From a virus, in the IMG/VR virus record IMGVR_UViG_3300046007_010921, positions 1 through 26,168 of that record: DNA of 26,168 bases; one strand, 5' to 3'. Both the position numbers and the translations under genes were made by a program. Positions 15,355 to 23,901 of this stretch are shown here, piece after piece; positions within the stretch are counted from its first letter, which is position 1; each line of letters opens with the position of its first letter. Under the pieces are notes generated by a model. The model did no database searches. It was given only the letters and a program-made list of their open reading frames with translations, and was not told the DNA's origin.

Positions 15355-16070
15355 TATACTTGTTTTAAAAATAAAAAATCACCTTCGTAATTGTCATGGT
15401 ATTCTGATTCTATTAATTCTAAATTAAATTTTGAAAGATAGCTAATCACTTCATCTCTGTGTGCACCACCGTGATAATAAGGAACCACAGCTGATTCAAC
15501 ATAAATACCTTTTAGTGTGTTTAATAAATCACCCATACCCATCAACACATTTAATTCTGACCCTTGAACATCCATCCAGATAAAATCAACCTTGTCAACA
15601 CTGTTTTCTTTAGCCCATGACTCAATAGTTTTTACGTTTACTTTGATTTCCTCAGATACTGGCCCTGTTTTTAATAAAATTGATGGTTCTAATAAAGAAG
15701 ATGCACCTATATTTTCATTTGTCACAAAAAATGTAGATTCACCGTTAAAGTTAGACATTGCTAATTCATGTACTTTAATATTATCAACGTTTTCAGTACA
15801 TCTTAAAACATTTATTAATGATTCTGGATTAGGTTCAAATGCATGTATAAAAACATTTGGTATTCTATCTGTAAACATTACGCTTTCAATACCAGTAAAA
15901 GAACCAACATCTAACATTGTTTTTATTTCATCTAAACTAAATCTAGTTTTTATTTTTTCGACTACGTTTTGTACTTTAGGTTCAATAATTGCAATCATTT
16001 GGTCTGGATAACCATCTGGGAAAAATCTATCTTTTACTTTGGTAAATTTTGTGGTATAAGTATAATTCAT
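15354..16070 (-). CDS. FkbM-family SAM-dependent methyltransferase
   Basis: A 238-residue methyltransferase of the FkbM type, which O-methylates sugars or polyketides. The SAM-binding motif is MLDVGSFTG (52-60), the acidic turn HAFEPNP (76-82), and IWMDVQGSELNVL (164-176) is the family-typical post-IV segment. ESAVVPYYHGGA is also characteristic. The gene lies between a GT25 and a GT10 gene with close coupling, so methylation is probably a glycan modification, either capping a chain end or altering a sugar before transfer. No signal or membrane segment. The acceptor sugar is unknown. Confidence 0.88.
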   Translation of the reverse strand: MNYTYTTKFTKVKDRFFPDGYPDQMIAIIEPKVQNVVEKIKTRFSLDEIKTMLDVGSFTGIESVMFTDRIPNVFIHAFEPNPESLINVLRCTENVDNIKVHELAMSNFNGESTFFVTNENIGASSLLEPSILLKTGPVSEEIKVNVKTIESWAKENSVDKVDFIWMDVQGSELNVLMGMGDLLNTLKGIYVESAVVPYYHGGAHRDEVISYLSKFNLELIESEYHDNYEGDFLFLKQV

Positions 16071-16080
16071 GATTTTGTAT

Positions 16081-16791
16081 TTATTTTTTATGTATTAAAT
16101 CTACCTCATATAAAGAACAATCTAAATTTTCTTGTATAGAGACTTTAGGTGTTATAAGATAACAAGGTTCGTTTTTTTGTTTTATTATTTCACTATACGC
16201 ACCGTCGGCAGTATAATAACAATCTTTATTAAAATCGTATAATTTTTTTGCAAAATCTTTAGTCAAACCAATAGAATGACTGCAATGAACATAAGTAAAG
16301 TTATCGTTTCTTAATTGATATATATTTTCAGAAATATTACCATTTGTTATTGGTGCAGTCCAACCCAAATAAACCAAACCCCAATCACTAGGTAATTGAT
16401 TCATGTAATGTTCTAAATTTTTAATTTCTGGTAAAAAAACACAATCATTTTCTAAAACTAAAACACGTTCCCATGGTCCGTTACTTATTTTTTCATACAA
16501 ATTAATATGTGACATGGCACAACCCATTTGGCCTAACGTTAACCCTTGTGGTTTTGTAACTAAAAAACCATTGCTATTTCTTTCTACCGAAGTAAAACCA
16601 TATGTGGCACCATTAACACCATAGTATAATTCATAATCTAACCCTTCTAATCTATCAATTAATCGTTGTGTTCTATTTTTACCCGTTGGTTGAAGGTTGT
16701 CTACCTGAATGAATTTTTCTTCTTCAAATTCGTGGTCTATTGTAATTACAAATATCTTATCAAATATTTTATTAAGTATTTTTAAATCCAT
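16081..16791 (-). CDS. GT25-family glycosyltransferase
   Basis: A 236-residue protein of the GT25 type (LPS/LOS galactosyl-type transferases). FDKIFVITIDH (10-20) is the family opening. LTLGQMGCAMSHINLYEKI (84-102) is the GT25 signature ('GxxGcxxSH'). RVLVLENDCVFLPEI (109-123) holds an END metal motif equivalent to the 'EDD' of the family, with a substitution (Asp to Asn). YLGWTAPITNG follows. The gene lies 10 bp after the FkbM gene and its start overlaps the upstream GT-A gene by 10 bp. A second GT25 is at 19106-19729. Donor unknown. Confidence 0.82.
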   Translation of the reverse strand: MDLKILNKIFDKIFVITIDHEFEEEKFIQVDNLQPTGKNRTQRLIDRLEGLDYELYYGVNGATYGFTSVERNSNGFLVTKPQGLTLGQMGCAMSHINLYEKISNGPWERVLVLENDCVFLPEIKNLEHYMNQLPSDWGLVYLGWTAPITNGNISENIYQLRNDNFTYVHCSHSIGLTKDFAKKLYDFNKDCYYTADGAYSEIIKQKNEPCYLITPKVSIQENLDCSLYEVDLIHKK

Positions 16792-17474
16792 ATTTTTGTT
16801 TCTTTTAAAACAGTTATTTTATCGTCATCTGGTTCGTTAAAAACCTTATCTTTTACACCTTTAATAATAAAAACACTAGAATTAATATTCATATTAAATT
16901 CATATTTCTTCCTAACTTGTTTAGACCATAGGACATCTTCTCCCTCACCCCAAGCTAAATTTTCATCCAAAGGAAATTCCAACATAACATCTTTTTTAGC
17001 AATCCAATACGAACCAGATATGTACATGTATTTTGACAGGTGGATAATATCGTAAGGTATCAGACAATCTCGTCCAATAAAAGCATCCATTTTATTATTG
17101 TTATGCGGCCATATACACCAATCTCTAAACCTTTCACCATTATTATTAATGATTTTATCCATCCTTATTTTAAAATCATCACCAGACTTTAATTGTCCAT
17201 TATACCAATCTTCATTTAATTTAATGTAATCATGTAAATAAACGATGTTATCAAAATTTGCTTCGTTAGTGATGATATTTTTTTTCTTGGTAATCCATGC
17301 TCTTTTGATATTTTCATCAAAAGAGATAATTTTGGTGTTATTTCTATTTACAGAGCTATTACCAACTATTATTATTTCATATGATGGTATATTTTCTTTT
17401 TCAATAGAATCTATGATTTCATTAATCATAACGTCATTATTACCACCAGTTATTATTCCAAAAGTGAAATTCAT
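16782..17474 (-). CDS. GT-A glycosyltransferase (GT2-like)
   Basis: A 230-residue protein with GT2-like features: FTFGIITGGNNDVMINEIID (3-22) and YEIIIVGNS (32-40) form the nucleotide-binding strands. KKNIITNEANFDNIVYLHDY (64-83) corresponds to the 'arN.g...a.gd.i.flDdD' segment with HDY at the metal position. LAWGEGEDVLWSKQ (173-186) is the 'GEDxd' acceptor-base motif. Length is short but complete. Linked by TAATG overlap to the GT10-like gene upstream and by 10 bp overlap to the GT25 gene downstream. Substrate unknown. Confidence 0.72.
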   Translation of the reverse strand: MNFTFGIITGGNNDVMINEIIDSIEKENIPSYEIIIVGNSSVNRNNTKIISFDENIKRAWITKKKNIITNEANFDNIVYLHDYIKLNEDWYNGQLKSGDDFKIRMDKIINNNGERFRDWCIWPHNNNKMDAFIGRDCLIPYDIIHLSKYMYISGSYWIAKKDVMLEFPLDENLAWGEGEDVLWSKQVRKKYEFNMNINSSVFIIKGVKDKVFNEPDDDKITVLKETKIWI

Positions 17475-18298
17475 TATTTAAAAACATTTGTATTTTCGTA
17501 TATCCAATCTTCGGCAATCAAGAATTTTTTGGCTAATTCAAAATTTTCTTTAACTGCTGGGAGCATGGATTTATATTTTTCCAAGGATAACGAATTTAAT
17601 TGGAAAAGTAAATCATTAACATCGTTAAAAACTATCATTCCGTCTAAATTAAAGAAATCACCTATAGAAGGACACCCCCAATAGATTGGTACTGTTCCAG
17701 TCATAAATGAATCAATTAGTTTTTCAGTAAAATAATAGTCAAATTTTGAGTTTTCAATAACAATTGAAAAAGCATAATCGCTAAATGCTTCTAACTTGTA
17801 TTCTATTGATGAGTAACCTCTACCATAAACGTCTAAATTTATACCGTTATTCTTAGCTACTGATATCGATTCGTGTCTTAACCTGTGACCAAAAGTGGAT
17901 TGTTTGTTTGAAGCAACTATAGAAACTAATTTATTTTTTTCATAAATTTTTTGGTCTTCTGGTTTTATCCAACAACCACTATGTGGATAAAATTTAAAAA
18001 CTTTAGACGTATCTAATAATTCTTTATCATAGGTGAATATTGTATCAAATGTTGAATAGTTTGACTTAACCCATTCATAGATTGAACTGTTTATCGCTCT
18101 TGGCTCCATCATGAAACCATACCGTTTACCGTTTGTCATTAAGCGCATTGAATTGTCGGTTAAAAAAACTATATCTTCTTCTGTTAAAAATCTAGTGTCT
18201 CTATCCCAATCAATGTGTTTTGATTCTTGAAAATCGGTTGAGAATTTGGCGTGCGCAAAATTAGTGTCAATTATTTTAACTTTCATTTTTGAATTCAT
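17474..18298 (-). CDS. Second GT10 fucosyltransferase-like protein
   Basis: A 274-residue protein with the GT10 C-terminal signature: SIVIENSKFDYYFTEKLIDS (178-197) followed by VPIYWGCPSIGDFF. GHRLRHESI (137-145) and LDVYGRGYS (155-163) are the other family landmarks. The N-terminal domain is different from the GT10-like protein at 14467-15354, so the two probably act on different acceptors. GDP-fucose is a likely donor by family and because gmd/fcl are encoded, but not proved. The start at 18298 overlaps the upstream gene by 23 bp. A later ATG at 18286 (MKVKIID) is possible and has the A-rich leader CAAAA. Confidence 0.78.
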   Translation of the reverse strand: MNSKMKVKIIDTNFAHAKFSTDFQESKHIDWDRDTRFLTEEDIVFLTDNSMRLMTNGKRYGFMMEPRAINSSIYEWVKSNYSTFDTIFTYDKELLDTSKVFKFYPHSGCWIKPEDQKIYEKNKLVSIVASNKQSTFGHRLRHESISVAKNNGINLDVYGRGYSSIEYKLEAFSDYAFSIVIENSKFDYYFTEKLIDSFMTGTVPIYWGCPSIGDFFNLDGMIVFNDVNDLLFQLNSLSLEKYKSMLPAVKENFELAKKFLIAEDWIYENTNVFK

Positions 18299-19106
18299 AT
18301 TTTATTTCTTTGTGAGGTCCATTCACACCAGAAAAATCCATTGCATTTAAATTTATTGTTTCTCCTGATATAAATTTGTCGTTTAATTCTTTTTCATGGA
18401 TACCAAATTTTAAACCATGTCTATTGTTGAAAGTATTGTTAACTAAATTTACAGGTATACTAACCAATTTAGACTCTATAAAACATTTAATCATTTTAGG
18501 TATTGAGTATGAATTCACAAATCTTTGTAAATTTGATTCTAGTGTGTTTGGATTATGAAAATCAATCTCTATTAGCAATTCTTTTATTGTGTGTGTGTTA
18601 AAAATATGACCATCAGTTGATAGCGGGTATTTAAAATCACCTATTTGTTGTTTTGTATAATCAAAAACAATATATTCTCCTTTTATTTCATGCTCACCTA
18701 AAACATATTCTAAATTGGCTGGGTGTGAGTAGACGCAATTTAATCCTAATCTCAACGAAAATATAAAATTTTCTTCAACAACTGGTTTTATAATGTCTAT
18801 CTTTCTGGCCATTATTTTTTTAAAAATAACAGCATCGTCAACCATGAATGTTGTTACCTCTATATTGTCATCAATCAACCTAATTGTTTCATTTCTAAAA
18901 TTTTTTTCATTGACAAACTCAATACTTGGGTATTTTTCAAACAATTTTTTATAACCATAAAAATATTCTTCGTTATCATATTTGTATAATACAGATATTT
19001 TATCAAACAATAATGGTGAATTTTCCTTGATAGAGTCTAATAATAGATTTAATTGACAAGCTCTATTTTTTGAAAAAATAATTAATTGGTTTTTATAGTT
19101 TTCCAT
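18276..19106 (-). CDS. Possible GT-A glycosyltransferase
   Basis: A 276-residue protein with an N-terminal strand QLIIFSKNRACQLNLLLDSI (7-26), a helix like those in GT2-type enzymes, and a DxD-type motif in TTFMVDDAVIFK (85-96). The body is otherwise unlike GT2 proteins I know, with a Tyr/Lys-rich middle and no obvious 'GEDxd' motif. It starts with TAATG overlap after the second GT25 gene and overlaps the GT10-like gene by 23 bp, so it belongs to the transferase run. The glycosyltransferase call is based on the DxD and context, and the fold is uncertain. Confidence 0.55.
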   Translation of the reverse strand: MENYKNQLIIFSKNRACQLNLLLDSIKENSPLLFDKISVLYKYDNEEYFYGYKKLFEKYPSIEFVNEKNFRNETIRLIDDNIEVTTFMVDDAVIFKKIMARKIDIIKPVVEENFIFSLRLGLNCVYSHPANLEYVLGEHEIKGEYIVFDYTKQQIGDFKYPLSTDGHIFNTHTIKELLIEIDFHNPNTLESNLQRFVNSYSIPKMIKCFIESKLVSIPVNLVNNTFNNRHGLKFGIHEKELNDKFISGETINLNAMDFSGVNGPHKEIKYEFKNES

Positions 19107-19729
19107 TAGTCTTTAAAATAGTTTGAATAATCAACATTACGATTTTGTATGTCACTAAAACCAGCAGTTTGTTTAGCTATATTTGGGTAAAAACAATACG
19201 CATTAAACGTTTCTTGTAAATCAGCATAATACGCGTCTACTTGTTTTTGCATTTTAGGTAAAATACCTTCAATTACTTCAAACACAGAACCGTTAATAGC
19301 AACACAATGTAACGCTACGGTATAGTTTAGTTTTATTACTCTATCGTTTATAAAAACTGGTGGGTTACCATAAACATGATTACCACCAAAATATAAAAAC
19401 TCCCAATCTTTTGGGACTGAAGACATGTAATCATCAAGTTTAAGTATTTCATCTGAAAAAAACACATCATCTTCCATTATAAGGACATTGTTTAACCCTT
19501 CTTCCTTACATTTTTTAATTATAGTTAAATGTGATTGTAAAATACCTATTTCACCAGCCAATAATTTTACATTATTTTGGGTTATTAAATTCCCATCAAT
19601 TGCTGAAAATTTTTCTATATTTTTAATCCCAAATTTACACATTTCTGTTTTAAAAGATTCATACCTATCTGGTCTTCTATCTAAATTAATAACATAAATT
19701 TTATCAAAATATTTACTTAAATTAACCAT
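19106..19729 (-). CDS. GT25-family glycosyltransferase (second copy)
   Basis: A 207-residue protein with a clear GT25 pattern: YVINLDRRPDRYESF (12-26), GEIGILQSHLTIIKKC (59-74) matching 'GElGcalSH', and VLIMEDDVFF (82-91) with the EDD metal motif. FLYFGGNHVYGNP follows where the family has 'YLG'. This copy keeps the standard EDD, whereas the GT25 at 16081-16791 has END. Start TAATG overlaps the unknown 315-residue gene's stop. It is probably involved in the same glycan. Donor unknown. Confidence 0.87.
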   Translation of the reverse strand: MVNLSKYFDKIYVINLDRRPDRYESFKTEMCKFGIKNIEKFSAIDGNLITQNNVKLLAGEIGILQSHLTIIKKCKEEGLNNVLIMEDDVFFSDEILKLDDYMSSVPKDWEFLYFGGNHVYGNPPVFINDRVIKLNYTVALHCVAINGSVFEVIEGILPKMQKQVDAYYADLQETFNAYCFYPNIAKQTAGFSDIQNRNVDYSNYFKD

Positions 19730-20676
19730 TATTTTTTATCTTTATTTTTATATTTTTTTTCTAATTCTTCAACCATGTGTTTTTCTAAAATATCTTTACC
19801 ATTTATAATAACATCAGCTTTAAATTTAATGACATAGAAACCATTAAATTCGATAATTTTATCGAATTTAATATTTTCATATCGATATAATAAAAAATCT
19901 TCAGAACCAATTGTTTTAAATGTTAAAAATTCAACAACATCAAAATCTAAAAAAGAACTATGTTTCCCACCTATAACTTTTTTTATAGATGATAATAAAA
20001 GAGTAGTTGTTTTATTATATTCATCAGGATAACTACTAACATAAAATTCCAACATTTTTTCTTTTTTATTTATCTTTCTAACGTTTAATTTTTTAGTATA
20101 GTTTTCGATTAAAAAATTAGTTAAATCAGTTCTTTCAATTTTTATAGGTCTATCACCCTTTTCAGTTGCCATTAGTTCTGTTGAACCTATGGTTGCGTGT
20201 GAAAGACTAACTAAATTACCATCATCATCATAATTTTCTAACACACTGTCTAATATAGATAATTCTTCGTTACCCATAATATCTGTTGTACTTAGTGCAA
20301 TTTCACTATTGTCTAAAACCATTTCTAATTTATAATCATCATGATGGTCAACTTTAATTTTTTTAAGACCTAATTTTGGGTTCTTTTTAGTTGTTTTAAC
20401 AATTGGTATATTATCTTCATCATAACCAACAATCGTTGATTTTACACCTTCGGTTGCTTTAAGGATTTTATACGTTCTCCATTTAAGGTTTAACACCTCT
20501 TGAGTGATTTCACCATTTATTAATGAATCAGCGACTTGACCTTGGGTTAATCTTTGATGTTTGTTAACATCGGTTTCTAAACTTTCACCTTTTTGACCTA
20601 ACGCATTTTTTTCAACGTTTGAAACAGAGAACATTATCCTAGCAATTTGATTGTTTAACCATTTTTTAATTTTCAT
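19729..20676 (-). CDS. Unrecognised 315-residue phage protein
   Basis: I cannot assign this protein. The N-terminus has a basic amphipathic segment MKIKKWLNNQIARIMFSVSN (1-20), followed by a polar stretch with LTQGQVADSLINGEIT (43-58) and NLKWRTYKIL (62-71). The middle contains LEMVLDNSEIALSTTD (about 117-132), which looks like an extended beta structure. The C-terminus is very basic (KKYKNKDKK). No enzyme motif is visible. It lies between a glycosyltransferase fusion and the GT25 gene with 1 bp couplings, so it is co-expressed with glycan genes. That position could mean a scaffold or acceptor protein, or simply a phage gene. I chose 20676 (TAATATG junction, MKIKKW); a start at 20694 would overlap the upstream gene by 17 bp. 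Confidence 0.6.
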   Translation of the reverse strand: MKIKKWLNNQIARIMFSVSNVEKNALGQKGESLETDVNKHQRLTQGQVADSLINGEITQEVLNLKWRTYKILKATEGVKSTIVGYDEDNIPIVKTTKKNPKLGLKKIKVDHHDDYKLEMVLDNSEIALSTTDIMGNEELSILDSVLENYDDDGNLVSLSHATIGSTELMATEKGDRPIKIERTDLTNFLIENYTKKLNVRKINKKEKMLEFYVSSYPDEYNKTTTLLLSSIKKVIGGKHSSFLDFDVVEFLTFKTIGSEDFLLYRYENIKFDKIIEFNGFYVIKFKADVIINGKDILEKHMVEELEKKYKNKDKK

Positions 20677-20677
20677 A

Positions 20678-22324
20678 TTATAAAATTTCAACATATTCTT
20701 TAATTATTTGTTTTATTACATTATCACTTTTAAATTTTTCAATATCTTCTGGAACAACGTGTAATTTTTTATCTAATATATTACCCATATTATCAACATT
20801 ATAAATCCAACCATTTTTACCACACATCCACCCTTCTATTGTTGTTCTACCCAAAAGAATACCAGCGGTTTCATCACATTGGTGTATATGTTTTTCAACA
20901 TTATTCGTTGGACCAAAATATTTAACATGTTCTTGATTACTTAACATTTCATCTAAATATGTATCATTTTTCTTACCAACAATCCAAAGTTCTTGGTTAT
21001 TTTCTTTTGTCACATTGATTAAATCTTGAATGGTATTTTTCCTTAAATAATCTATAGTACCAACAAATAAAATTCTTTTTTTATCGCGTTTTTCATTAGT
21101 TTTAATAACTTTAAATCGGTTGTTATCTATTGGGTTATAAATCACACTTACTAAATTTTCATCAATACCAAAATTATTAACAATGTGCGATTTTATTTCT
21201 GGTCTAATAGCAATGTATTTTTTTATATTTGGTGAAACAACAGGTTCCTCTAAGGAAATAACTTCAGAATGTATAGAACATATAACAGGCGTTTCTGGAT
21301 ACACTTTTAATAAATGTTCTGTGATTGGTTTATGGTTTAAATGAAGAATATCAAAATTTACATCTTGAACTTTATATAAAGTATTTGGTGTTGATGGTAT
21401 TTCACCATTATGAGTTTTTAACAACCATTTACCATCACCTAATTTATAACCTGGTGGTTCTTGAATGTTATATAATTTAACACCTAGTTTATGAGCAGCT
21501 GACAACAAAGGTTCACCTATACTTGAACATATGGAAACCTCACAATTTTGTTTAATCAATTGTTTTGCTAATTCAAAAACATATAATTCAGACCCAGTGT
21601 AATTTGAAAAATTTAAACATCCTATTAAAACTTTCAACTTTTGGTTTTTCCTTAATGTTCTTTTCACATTAGCTGGTAAAACTTCTTTAAAAGTATTAGA
21701 AAAATCAACTCTGTTTTTCTCCCAAGCTTCGTTAGTCATCCCAATAGATTGGTGATTAACCCTAACAACTGTAGTAACACCAACTTTAACCCCTTCTAAG
21801 AAATTTTCAAAAGAAAAAGTTACATCGTAAAAGTGAAACCCCTCAACAGTTTCATTGAAAGACTTTTTAATTCTTTTTTTGTGAGCAGCAAACCAAACAC
21901 CATCAACAACAACAACTTCTTCTAATTCTTGTCCTAAATCATCACTATAAGTTGATAACCAAGTTTTACCCTCGTGCGTGTGCGCGACTCTACCGTACAT
22001 TTTATTTCTGTTTTCCCACCATTGACCAGAAACTGGCATGTTTTTACTACCAGCAACACCAATAATACCATATTCTGGGTTTTTTTCAAATAATTTAACC
22101 AACTTGTTACCCCATTGTTTGGTTTCGACAGTTAAATCATCATGACAAAACACCACGATGTCGTATTTCGCTTGTTTTAAGCCACGATTATACGCGTGAG
22201 TTAATGATTCACCATTATTAATGATTTCTATCACCTCGACGTGTTTATGTAAGCCAGAAGACTTAATTAAGTGTTCTTTATGTTCTGGGTTTGTTTCTCT
22301 TGTACAATATACTATACTTACCAT
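20678..22324 (-). CDS. GT2-GT4 fusion glycosyltransferase
   Basis: A 548-residue protein with two transferase domains. The N-terminal GT-A domain (1-220) has IVYCTRETNPEHKEHLI (4-20), NRGLKQAKYDIVVFCHDD (46-63) with HDD as metal motif, and VVVDGVWFAAHKK (138-150). The C-terminal GT-B domain (230-548) has YTGSELYVFELAKQL (242-256), VSVIYNPIDNNRF (392-404), RILFVGTIDYLRKN (417-430) and TTIEGWMCGKNG (494-505) in the EX7E position. A single protein adding two sugars in order is plausible. It is followed at 1 bp by the unknown 315-residue gene and starts 3 bp after the IMPDH/GMPR gene. Substrates unknown. Confidence 0.82.
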   Translation of the reverse strand: MVSIVYCTRETNPEHKEHLIKSSGLHKHVEVIEIINNGESLTHAYNRGLKQAKYDIVVFCHDDLTVETKQWGNKLVKLFEKNPEYGIIGVAGSKNMPVSGQWWENRNKMYGRVAHTHEGKTWLSTYSDDLGQELEEVVVVDGVWFAAHKKRIKKSFNETVEGFHFYDVTFSFENFLEGVKVGVTTVVRVNHQSIGMTNEAWEKNRVDFSNTFKEVLPANVKRTLRKNQKLKVLIGCLNFSNYTGSELYVFELAKQLIKQNCEVSICSSIGEPLLSAAHKLGVKLYNIQEPPGYKLGDGKWLLKTHNGEIPSTPNTLYKVQDVNFDILHLNHKPITEHLLKVYPETPVICSIHSEVISLEEPVVSPNIKKYIAIRPEIKSHIVNNFGIDENLVSVIYNPIDNNRFKVIKTNEKRDKKRILFVGTIDYLRKNTIQDLINVTKENNQELWIVGKKNDTYLDEMLSNQEHVKYFGPTNNVEKHIHQCDETAGILLGRTTIEGWMCGKNGWIYNVDNMGNILDKKLHVVPEDIEKFKSDNVIKQIIKEYVEIL

Positions 22325-22327
22325 GTA

Positions 22328-23323
22328 TTATTTATTAAAACGATTATAAGCGTTGTCGCTTATTTTTATTGTATCAGCTTTCCCAATAAATTGAGCTAGG
22401 GTTTTAGTGTTAGAATAACTCATCGCTGAACGAAGATAATCTTCAAAATTATTAACCCATTGTTTTAAGTTATATTCAACCTTTCTAAATCTAACAACAC
22501 CTTCAGACGTTGTTAATTCTTTTTTACCCCATTTTTTTTGAACTTCTTTGGTACTCATACCTCTGAATTTCTTATATACGGTAATTTTATTTTTATAACA
22601 TAAATTAGCAATTCTTTGTGGTATCCATATTTTTTTGAACAAATAGTTTTCACCACAAGAATCGATAGCTTTGTTAAAAAGACTACCAACCATAACAAAG
22701 TTAGCACCTAACGCCAATGCTTTTATAACATCTGAATAATTTTGCATACCACCATCCGCTACAATATACGCTGCATCATCATATGTTTTAGCTATATCAT
22801 AACATTCTTTAATCAAAGACGCCATAGGGTAACCAACACCAGTATGTACTGTTGTGCTACAACCACCACCATTTCCGATACCAATCCTAACAAAATCAGC
22901 ACCAGCTAAGGATAATTTTTCATATGTTTTAGGGTTAGCAACATTACCAACCATTAAAATCAAATTAGGATAACTCTCTTTTGTTTTTTTAACAGTTTCT
23001 AAAAGTTTACCCATATGACCATTTGCGATATCAATTAAATAAAATCCAGTTTGATTTAATTCTTTTTTATCAAACAATTCATCAAATTCAGATAATGAAA
23101 AAGACATAAAACCAGTTGTGTTTTTTTCACCTCTAGGTGAACATGTAATGATTTTTAAACCATCATATAGTTTTTCATTATTTTCATCGATAACAGAATC
23201 CATTGGTGCTGTTATTAGAGGTAAATAACCATTAATAAATGGTTCTACTTCTTTTCTACTATCTATTTTAGATGTTATAGAAGGTTTGATTAAAATATCG
23301 TTAAAATCGAATTTTGTTGCCAT
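22328..23323 (-). CDS. IMP dehydrogenase/GMP reductase family enzyme without CBS domain
   Basis: A 331-residue TIM-barrel protein of the IMPDH/GMPR family. FDFNDILIKPS (5-15) is the family start, LITAPMDSV (36-44) the IMPDH-like strand, and GIGNGGGCSTTVHTGVGYP (148-166) carries catalytic Cys155. VADGGM (188-193), MVGSLF (211-216) and RGMSTKEVQKKWG (254-266) follow, then LRSAMSY. No CBS (Bateman) domain is inserted, as in GMP reductase. APMD points to IMPDH and 'GMS' to GMP reductase, so I cannot decide. It adjusts the purine pool, fitting dUTPase nearby. It starts with a TAATATG junction after the dUTPase. Confidence 0.85.
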   Translation of the reverse strand: MATKFDFNDILIKPSITSKIDSRKEVEPFINGYLPLITAPMDSVIDENNEKLYDGLKIITCSPRGEKNTTGFMSFSLSEFDELFDKKELNQTGFYLIDIANGHMGKLLETVKKTKESYPNLILMVGNVANPKTYEKLSLAGADFVRIGIGNGGGCSTTVHTGVGYPMASLIKECYDIAKTYDDAAYIVADGGMQNYSDVIKALALGANFVMVGSLFNKAIDSCGENYLFKKIWIPQRIANLCYKNKITVYKKFRGMSTKEVQKKWGKKELTTSEGVVRFRKVEYNLKQWVNNFEDYLRSAMSYSNTKTLAQFIGKADTIKISDNAYNRFNK

Positions 23324-23324
23324 A

Positions 23325-23900
23325 TTATTTTATACCTGTACTACCAAAACCACCAGAATTTCTTTCAGTGTTTTCATTTATTTCTTTAACTGCATTTAAA
23401 GTTAACACATTTTTACCAATAACTGAAGCGATAACACCTTGTGCTATTCTATCTCCATTTTCAACATAAAATTCATTTAAACCATGGTTGATTAGAATTA
23501 CTTTAATTTCACCTCTGTAATCAGCATCTACGGTTCCTGGAGAGTTCAAAACACAAACTTGATTCTTAGCAGCTAAACCACTTCTACTTCTAACTTGAAT
23601 TTCAAACCCTTCTGGTAATTCAAAATATAAACCAGTTGGTATGATAGCGAAACCTCCTTGTGGTGACAATTTAATAGTTTCTGTTAAATTAGCTCTAAGG
23701 TCAAACCCAGAAGACCCAGATGTTGCATATTCTGGGTCTGGGTTTGTTGATTCGTTTTTAAAATTAACATTAATTTTAAAAGGATTTTCATTTGTTAAGT
23801 TTTTTTGAGAAAACTCTGAATTAAAATCTTCTTCAGTGTATGGGTCATTAGAGTCAATCATCCTAAGAACTTTTTCACGCATGTATTCTATATTAAACAT
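23325..23900 (-). CDS. dut: dUTPase with N-terminal extension
   Basis: A 191-residue trimeric-type dUTPase, which hydrolyses dUTP to dUMP and pyrophosphate and so keeps uracil out of DNA. All five motifs are visible: GSSGFDLRA (62-70), VRSRSGLAA (103-111), GTVDADYRGEIKV (122-134), GDRIAQ (149-154) and NSGGFGSTG (181-189). The N-terminal 40 or so residues (rich in Asn, Glu and Lys) are extra relative to the typical 145-150-residue enzyme. The ATG at 23900 follows the HD gene after 1 bp (TAATATG); a start at 23930 would overlap that gene by 29 bp. The active site looks complete. Confidence 0.93.
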   Translation of the reverse strand: MFNIEYMREKVLRMIDSNDPYTEEDFNSEFSQKNLTNENPFKINVNFKNESTNPDPEYATSGSSGFDLRANLTETIKLSPQGGFAIIPTGLYFELPEGFEIQVRSRSGLAAKNQVCVLNSPGTVDADYRGEIKVILINHGLNEFYVENGDRIAQGVIASVIGKNVLTLNAVKEINENTERNSGGFGSTGIK

Positions 23901-23901
23901 A

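Noticed and set aside
18590-18602. GT-rich short repeat in the minus-strand gene at 18276-19106
   Set aside because: A short dinucleotide run inside an intact coding frame; it is too short to be a convincing phase-variation tract.
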